In this document: one piece after another, positions 60,499-64,000 of the stretch
How positions within the stretch are numbered: the first letter of the stretch is position 1
Layout: the number at the start of each line of letters is the position of its first letter
Translations under genes and position numbers: made by a program
DNA from: Pseudorhodoplanes sp.
Lineage (GTDB): Bacteria; Pseudomonadota; Alphaproteobacteria; Rhizobiales; Xanthobacteraceae
Reading direction: 5' to 3'
Assembly: GCA_019187085.1 (NCBI GenBank)
Contig: JABARS010000006.1
Coordinates: 289,952 to 353,951, forward strand
DNA length: 64,000 nucleotides
Notes under the pieces: model-generated
The model's input: only the letters and a program-made list of their open reading frames with translations
Database searches by the model: none
What the model was told of the DNA's origin: nothing

Positions 60499-61119
60499 TC
60501 ATTCTTCCGGGAACTTGCGAATGAAACGCGGCCCGCCCCGGCGCGAGCGATTGAGCTTCCAATGCTTATAGATCGTGGGGGTCGAGACTTTGAAATGCTC
60601 GGCTACCTGCGGCCCGCTCATGGGATCGCGCTTACTGTTCAGCATCTTCCCGGCTTCCACGATCTGCTTCTCGGTCAGGGCAGAGGCACGGCCCCACTTA
60701 CCGCCGCCGCGATCCTTCCAGCTTTGTATGCCCGCGCTCGTTCGCTGCGAGATAAGCTGCCGTTCAAACTCAGCAACAAGGCCAAGGATGCCAAGCACAA
60801 GCTTGCCTGTGATAGTGCCGAAATCGAACTGTTCTGTGAGCGAGCGGAAGTAAGCGCCCTTAGCGTAGACCCGATCGAGCCGGGCATAGAGGTCCCGCAT
60901 AGATCGAGCAAATCGGTCAAGCCGCCAGACGACGAGGGTATCGCCTTCCCGGAGGTCCTTGATCGCGAGGTCGAGCGCGTGGCGCGTTTTCGATCCGGCA
61001 GAGACCTTTTCGACGTGAAGGTTGTCCTCCTTGACGCCGGCTTTGCGGAGCGCGTCGATTTGGAGGCTGAGGTTTTGATCCTGCGTCGAGACCCGCGCAT
61101 AGCCGACCAAGTATCCCAT
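60499..61119 (-). CDS. Serine recombinase (resolvase/invertase family)
   Basis: This 206-residue serine site-specific recombinase has the nucleophile in GYARVSTQDQ (Ser10), the arginine cluster RLDRFARS and the E-helix EFERQLISQRTSAGI. A C-terminal helix-turn-helix lies near residues 170-195 (SGPQVAEHFKVSTPTIYKHW). Upstream ATGs in frame (61191, 61215) overlap the predicted promoter, so ATG 61119 is the start. It could be an invertase, a resolvase, or the integrase of the element. A concentric dyad lies in its promoter. Confidence 0.88.
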   Translation of the reverse strand: MGYLVGYARVSTQDQNLSLQIDALRKAGVKEDNLHVEKVSAGSKTRHALDLAIKDLREGDTLVVWRLDRFARSMRDLYARLDRVYAKGAYFRSLTEQFDFGTITGKLVLGILGLVAEFERQLISQRTSAGIQSWKDRGGGKWGRASALTEKQIVEAGKMLNSKRDPMSGPQVAEHFKVSTPTIYKHWKLNRSRRGGPRFIRKFPEE

Positions 61120-61185
61120 CGGTTCCGCTTCGCGGCGGTTTTTGCGTTTTTTAGCCAATTTGTGAACACCCCAAGCGTTGTAGAA

Positions 61186-61229
61186 AAGCATACGCTTGTT
61201 TGACAACCTCGTCAAGGTATGCTATGCTT
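61186..61229. promoter_or_regulatory. Symmetric bidirectional promoter with concentric dyads
   Basis: Outer arms AAGCATA (61186-61192) and TATGCTT (61223-61229) and inner arms TTGAC (61200-61204) and GTCAA (61211-61215) share one centre (61207.5). Plus strand: TTGACA-N17-TATGCT. Minus strand: TTGACG-N17-TATGCT. The two promoters are near mirror images driving the recombinase and the small phage-like genes. A repressor or the recombinase itself could bind the dyad. Confidence 0.7.
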
Positions 61230-61252
61230 GTGGTTGTGAATGGGAGAATGCC

Positions 61253-61615
61253 ATGGCGAAAAAGCCGGATGAACCCAAGGTCCGCTACCACGTCGAATAT
61301 CTCGATTGGGCCAAGGGTAAGAAGCTCGCGGCCGAGCGGGGACACGACGCCGAGACAGACGGGCTATGGGAGTTCGTAGATCAAGGCGAAATCACGGTTT
61401 GTCGGCCCTTCGGCACGAAGACCGCCGCCGTTGCATGGGCCTTGCAGAACGCCAAGTTGGACGTGTTCAACATGCCCCGAGTTCGCGAGCAAACGCTGAC
61501 TATGCACACCACTGACGACCGGGGGCGCGTCGTTCAGCCGTGGCTTTCCTGGGACACCACCGGCTATTGGGAGGCCGATGGCGTCGAGGAAATCGAAACC
61601 GACCTCGCAGCTTAG
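61253..61615 (+). CDS. Element protein, unknown
   Basis: This is a 120-residue acidic protein of unknown function with MAKKPDEPKVRYHVEYLDWA at its start. ATG 61253 follows GGGAG at 6 bases. It is the first gene of the plus-strand run controlled by the strong divergent promoter. Confidence 0.65.
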   Translation: MAKKPDEPKVRYHVEYLDWAKGKKLAAERGHDAETDGLWEFVDQGEITVCRPFGTKTAAVAWALQNAKLDVFNMPRVREQTLTMHTTDDRGRVVQPWLSWDTTGYWEADGVEEIETDLAA

Positions 61616-61627
61616 AGAGAAACGCCA

Positions 61628-61843
61628 ATGGTCTACATTCTGATGGTGACGCTTTTTACGGCGCTTGGTGCGGAGTTTGATCGCCCACCACGCGAACTCG
61701 GCGCCTTCTACTCTCAGGAGGACTGTCAAAGAGAAGCCACGAGGATTGAAGCGCGCTCGGAACACGGCTGGAAATTCATCGCCGTTTGTGTGTTCCGTCA
61801 GCCTAGCGGCAATTATAACATTCCGCCCGCCGAGGCGAAATAG
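61628..61843 (+). CDS. Small element protein with hydrophobic N-terminus
   Basis: This is a 71-residue protein with a short hydrophobic start (MVYILMVTLFTALGAEF), possibly a signal or membrane segment, and two cysteines (DC at 36, VC near 57) in a pattern common in small phage proteins. It is 12 bases after the previous gene. The function is unknown. Confidence 0.6.
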   Translation: MVYILMVTLFTALGAEFDRPPRELGAFYSQEDCQREATRIEARSEHGWKFIAVCVFRQPSGNYNIPPAEAK

Positions 61844-61852
61844 GAACAAAAG

Positions 61853-61933
61853 ATGCTCGCGCAGAAGCGAGCGGCCGATCAAGAGGCCGCCGAACGCGCT
61901 GCTTATGAAAAGCTAAAACGCAAGTTTGGATAG
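61853..61933 (+). CDS. Possible 26-residue charged peptide
   Basis: ATG 61853 to TAG 61933 encodes a very short Ala/Glu/Lys-rich helical peptide (MLAQKRAADQEAAERAAYEK). It fills the gap between two genes of the same strand and has an AGGAAC stretch upstream. It may equally be a chance frame. Confidence 0.35.
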   Translation: MLAQKRAADQEAAERAAYEKLKRKFG

Positions 61934-61950
61934 TTGTCAGGAGATGCTCC

Positions 61951-62169
61951 ATGCACGAGCCGCTACACAAGAGACTACAGCGCCGGATTGGACAAATTCC
62001 CGCCGTGTCGTTGGTAAAGATCGAACGCCCCATCATCGATTATTTCGAAGCACTCGGTTGGGATGTGAAAGAGCAAGATGGCGAGTATGTCATCTGGCCG
62101 GGAAACGGCGGCGAAATTTCACTCACCGCCATAGCTGTCGCGATCAAGACGAGTTTGGAAAAGGAATAG
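61951..62169 (+). CDS. Small element protein, unknown
   Basis: This is a 72-residue protein of unknown function with an AGGAG site 6-8 bases before ATG 61951. The middle (IIDYFEALGWDVKEQDGEYVIWPG) suggests a small alpha/beta fold with no hydrophobic segment. It lies in the plus-strand run. Confidence 0.6.
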   Translation: MHEPLHKRLQRRIGQIPAVSLVKIERPIIDYFEALGWDVKEQDGEYVIWPGNGGEISLTAIAVAIKTSLEKE

Positions 62170-62173
62170 GCCG

Positions 62174-62323
62174 GTGGAAAATCTGTCGAAACTAGCTGAT
62201 ACGGATGTTGACGCCAGGCGCATTTTGCATCGCCTCGCGACGACAAAAGGCGATGAATATATCAAGGCTCTGCAAACAGGTCTCAACGAGTTGGCCGGCA
62301 GGCTCCTAGATCGAAAAGGATAG
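62174..62323 (+). CDS. Small element protein starting with GTG
   Basis: This is a 49-residue helical protein (M)ENLSKLADTDVDARRILHRL, ending just before the next gene. The GTG start at 62174 follows AGGAAT. It is 4 bases after the preceding stop. The function is unknown. Confidence 0.5.
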   Translation: MENLSKLADTDVDARRILHRLATTKGDEYIKALQTGLNELAGRLLDRKG

Positions 62324-62324
62324 G

Positions 62325-62548
62325 CCGCCATGCCGACGCTTTGGGAATGGAACGAAGAAAAGGGCTGGTGGGAAGTGTTTCGCTACAAAAAAGGATTTCT
62401 TGGGTGGCAGTGGTACTGCATCCTGATCGTTTCTGAAACTGGCGCAGTGTTGGATTGAAAGGAAAGCCCGCCATGCCGACGCTTTGGGAATGGAACGAAG
62501 AAAAGGGCTGGTGGGAAGTGGCGCAGTGTTGGATTGAAAGGAAAGCCC
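62325..62548. repeat. Partial tandem duplication with internal deletion
   Basis: A 53-base block occurs at 62325-62377 and 62468-62520 (period 143). A 30-base block occurs at 62440-62469 and 62519-62548. The simplest history is a 143-base tandem duplication followed by loss of about 64 bases from the second copy at a TG microhomology. The repeats are exact, so the event is recent. Confidence 0.85.
62330..62458 (+). CDS. Small Trp-rich element protein, complete copy
   Basis: This is a 42-residue protein, MPTLWEWNEEKGWWEV followed by a hydrophobic part WQWYCILIVSE. It is the full-length version of a gene that is repeated 143 bases downstream in shortened form. The function is unknown. Confidence 0.5.
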   Translation: MPTLWEWNEEKGWWEVFRYKKGFLGWQWYCILIVSETGAVLD

Positions 62549-62553
62549 CATGA
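62473..62553 (+). CDS. Shortened copy of the Trp-rich element protein
   Basis: This is a 26-residue frame. It begins MPTLWEWNEEKGWWEV like the gene at 62330, then runs AQCWIERKAP because of the internal deletion. Its stop overlaps the ATG of the next gene. It is probably a duplication by-product. Confidence 0.35.
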   Translation: MPTLWEWNEEKGWWEVAQCWIERKAP

Positions 62554-62864
62554 ACGCACAACTAACAGCGGGAATACAAGGAAGCCCGAGCAACTGGCAG
62601 GGCGTCGTGCGAGACGGCAAGCGCGTAGTGTGGTGCTGCGGCCATTGCCACAGCAACCGCGACAATTCTACTCTCTATAACTACTCCGCACGCGACTGCG
62701 CCAAGGGCGCGCTTTGGGTAGCGCAAGCGACGGATGTTGAAATCGCTGAAAAGCGGAAGACCTACGCCCACAGCACACATCGCTATGCGGCGGTATCGGT
62801 CAAGATTTTGGAACACAATCTCGCCTGTCTCGCCGGCTTCCCGGCCATCGACCGCGCCGCCTAG
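62550..62864 (+). CDS. Element protein with CxxC motif
   Basis: This is a 104-residue protein of unknown function with WCCGHCHSN near residue 29 and further cysteines at about 50 and 92, suggesting a metal-binding knuckle. AGGAAAG precedes ATG 62550. It lies in the plus-strand run of phage-like genes. Confidence 0.62.
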   Translation: MNAQLTAGIQGSPSNWQGVVRDGKRVVWCCGHCHSNRDNSTLYNYSARDCAKGALWVAQATDVEIAEKRKTYAHSTHRYAAVSVKILEHNLACLAGFPAIDRAA

Positions 62865-62878
62865 AGGAAAATGCCGCA

Positions 62879-63079
62879 ATGACCAAGGCTCAGATTAAAG
62901 CCGAGATCGATCGCCGCACCAAGCGCGAAATGACGACGAATTACGGCTGGAAATGCTCGCCCCGCAAGACGCGCCGCATGGTCAAGGAGCAGGTTGAGCG
63001 GGAGCTTGCTGCCGGAAACCTTGTATTCCGCGACGAGGCCGGGAATCCGGTTGCTATTCTCGACACATCAAATTTGTAG
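62879..63079 (+). CDS. Small basic element protein
   Basis: This is a 66-residue basic protein (KAEIDRRTKREMTTNYGWKC) of unknown function, possibly nucleic-acid binding judging by charge alone. GAGGAAAATG lies upstream of ATG 62879. It is 14 bases after the previous gene. Confidence 0.58.
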   Translation: MTKAQIKAEIDRRTKREMTTNYGWKCSPRKTRRMVKEQVERELAAGNLVFRDEAGNPVAILDTSNL

Positions 63080-63090
63080 GAAAACGCCCG

Positions 63091-63591
63091 ATGGACCTGC
63101 CGCGCCTTGCTTTGTCTGTGCGCCAGCCTTGGGCTTGGGCAATCATCCATGCCGGCAAGGACATTGAGAACCGTAGCTGGCAGGCTGTAAATCACGGGCT
63201 CCGCGTGCGTGGCCGCATCGCTATCCATGCCGCCAAGGGGTTGGCCCGCTGCGAATACGAGGACGCCAGCGAGTTCATGGCTTCAATCGGCGTTACCTGC
63301 CCGCCTGCTGCCGACCTGTTGCGCGGGGGCATCGTCGGCTCGGTAGAGGTCATTGACGTGGTGAAGGACAGCGAAAGCCAATGGTTCTTCGGCCCGCGCG
63401 GGCTTGTCCTGCGCAACCCGGAGTCATGCGCCTTCATCCCGGCGAGCGGGGCGCTCGGCTATTTCGAGTGGCGGCCGGCCGATCATTCCATTGTGCCAGC
63501 GCCAGCTCGCTGGATGCTTCCGAAGGATGATCCGCGTGACCCGCGCCATGCGGCGCAAGTCGTCGCCAGCGAACCCGATTTATTTTTGTAG
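63091..63591 (+). CDS. ASCH domain-containing protein
   Basis: This 166-residue protein begins with the ASCH signature LSVRQPWAWAIIHAGKDIENR and continues with GRIAIHAAKG and GGIVGSVEVIDVV. The ASCH fold is PUA-like and is thought to bind RNA or nucleotides; such proteins are frequent in phages. It is the second ASCH-like protein in this element, after 58252-58623, but is not closely similar to it. Confidence 0.82.
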   Translation: MDLPRLALSVRQPWAWAIIHAGKDIENRSWQAVNHGLRVRGRIAIHAAKGLARCEYEDASEFMASIGVTCPPAADLLRGGIVGSVEVIDVVKDSESQWFFGPRGLVLRNPESCAFIPASGALGYFEWRPADHSIVPAPARWMLPKDDPRDPRHAAQVVASEPDLFL

Positions 63592-63753
63592 GAGAAGGCC
63601 CATCTTATGAATGCCCTGACCAGTGCCCATCCAGAGTCGGGCTGTAGAGAAGATGGGATACGGCGACGCTGCACCGGGGCGTCGTAAGAGATCAAACCCC
63701 CAGGCAGGCTATTGAGGGTTAGCCGGTGCCAATTTTGAAAGGAATAGCCCGCC
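63592..63753. other. Gap in the plus-strand run
   Basis: No supported gene is present. A 26-codon frame (63607-63687) follows an AGGAGAAGG stretch but has no recognisable content. Confidence 0.35.
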
Positions 63754-63942
63754 ATGCCGAGAGATTTCCCGCTGCAAGACGAAGGGCCAGGAATGAACGA
63801 AATGTTCGGTGATCTGGCCGTCATGGACGCCGAGCAACGTGACCGCGAACAGAACTGTCCGGGCCATGTCGCCCCCAATTATCCGGTTGACACCACAACG
63901 TCAACCAGTAGGGTATGGGCAACCCATGGGGCTTCCCCATGA
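63754..63942 (+). CDS. Small element protein, unknown
   Basis: This is a 62-residue protein, MPRDFPLQDEGPGMNEMFGD onward, with a GGAATAGCCCGCC leader like those of neighbouring genes. No domain is recognised. Its stop overlaps the next ATG (ATGA). Confidence 0.5.
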   Translation: MPRDFPLQDEGPGMNEMFGDLAVMDAEQRDREQNCPGHVAPNYPVDTTTSTSRVWATHGASP

Positions 63943-64000
63943 GTAGGCCATTGCCTAGAGTTGTGCCCTTGGATTCTTGGCGCCGTCGCGGGGGGCGAAT
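63939..64000 (+). CDS. Start of a further element gene (partial)
   Basis: ATG 63939 overlaps the preceding stop and opens a basic, Arg-rich frame (MSRPLPRVVPLDSWRRRGGR) that leaves the window after 20 codons. It is too short to identify. Confidence 0.4.
   Translation, partial: MSRPLPRVVPLDSWRRRGGR

Noticed and set aside
61120..61215. Upstream start codons for the serine recombinase (61191 or 61215)
   Set aside because: They lie upstream of, or within, the predicted -10 box (61187-61192) of the recombinase promoter, and recombinase homology begins at the ATG at 61119.
63607..63687. 26-codon frame in the element
   Set aside because: It has a ribosome-site-like stretch before it but no conserved features; too short to support as a gene.

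Overview
The window is 64 kb of GC-rich chromosomal DNA from an alphaproteobacterium, most likely Hyphomicrobiales (Rhizobiales), near Bradyrhizobium, Rhodopseudomonas or Pseudolabrys. This is inferred from gene content, from two promoters matching the EcfG general-stress consensus (GGAAC-N16-CGTT), from a BadI/MenB-like gene in a TRAP/CoA-ligated acid cluster, and from palindromic intergenic repeats of a type common in that group. No rRNA and no intact tRNA is visible; there is one 3' tRNA-Met fragment.

Layout. 1-12.4 kb is housekeeping and stress genes: acyltransferase-like membrane protein, Nudix hydrolase, two small secreted proteins, lytic transglycosylase, YqhA-family protein, a BrnT toxin fused in frame to its antitoxin, EttA, and a trio of 2-hydroxyacid dehydrogenase, deacetylase and amidase. 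12.4-29.8 kb is catabolic locus A. A nine-gene minus-strand operon (TRAP transporter, MBL hydrolase, RidA, acetoacetate decarboxylase-like protein, triple-RidA protein, cyclase, ThDP enzyme) diverges from two IclR regulators and a plus-strand set (FAH hydrolase, second triple-RidA protein, CoA-transferase, acyl-CoA dehydrogenase, crotonase). 29.8-46.8 kb is catabolic locus B. A nine-gene minus-strand operon (acyl-CoA dehydrogenase, BadI-like hydrolase, double CoA-transferase, crotonase, TRAP transporter, CoA-transferase, MmgE/PrpD) diverges from aldehyde dehydrogenase, alpha/beta hydrolase, GntR regulator, EtfBA and a TcuA-like flavoprotein. The divergent promoters share one TTGTATACAA palindrome that also contains both -35 boxes. 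In both loci the logic appears to be TRAP import of an organic acid, CoA activation by transfer, flavin-linked oxidation, hydration or ring cleavage, and export of electrons through ETF.

46.8-51.8 kb carries an RND efflux pump and a DUF2892 protein under a divergent BigR/SqrR-like ArsR repressor with two conserved cysteines. 52.0-56.9 kb carries a heme-copper enzyme cluster (subunit II with CuA, subunit I, SCO/SenC, membrane protein) whose gene order matches the norSY-senC-orf1 set of sNOR nitric oxide reductases. Subunit I lacks the tyrosine cross-linked to a CuB histidine in oxygen reductases, and an FNR/NnrR-type box (TTGAC-N4-ATCAA) lies upstream.

From about 57.7 kb to the end lies an integrated element. 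Its left edge is a 48-bp 3' fragment of a tRNA-Met gene, next to a hydantoinase remnant. Inside are a serine recombinase divergent from a run of small phage-like genes, and a 1.67-kb IS1595-family insertion with two passenger genes. Removing the insertion and one copy of its direct repeat restores a 54-codon gene.
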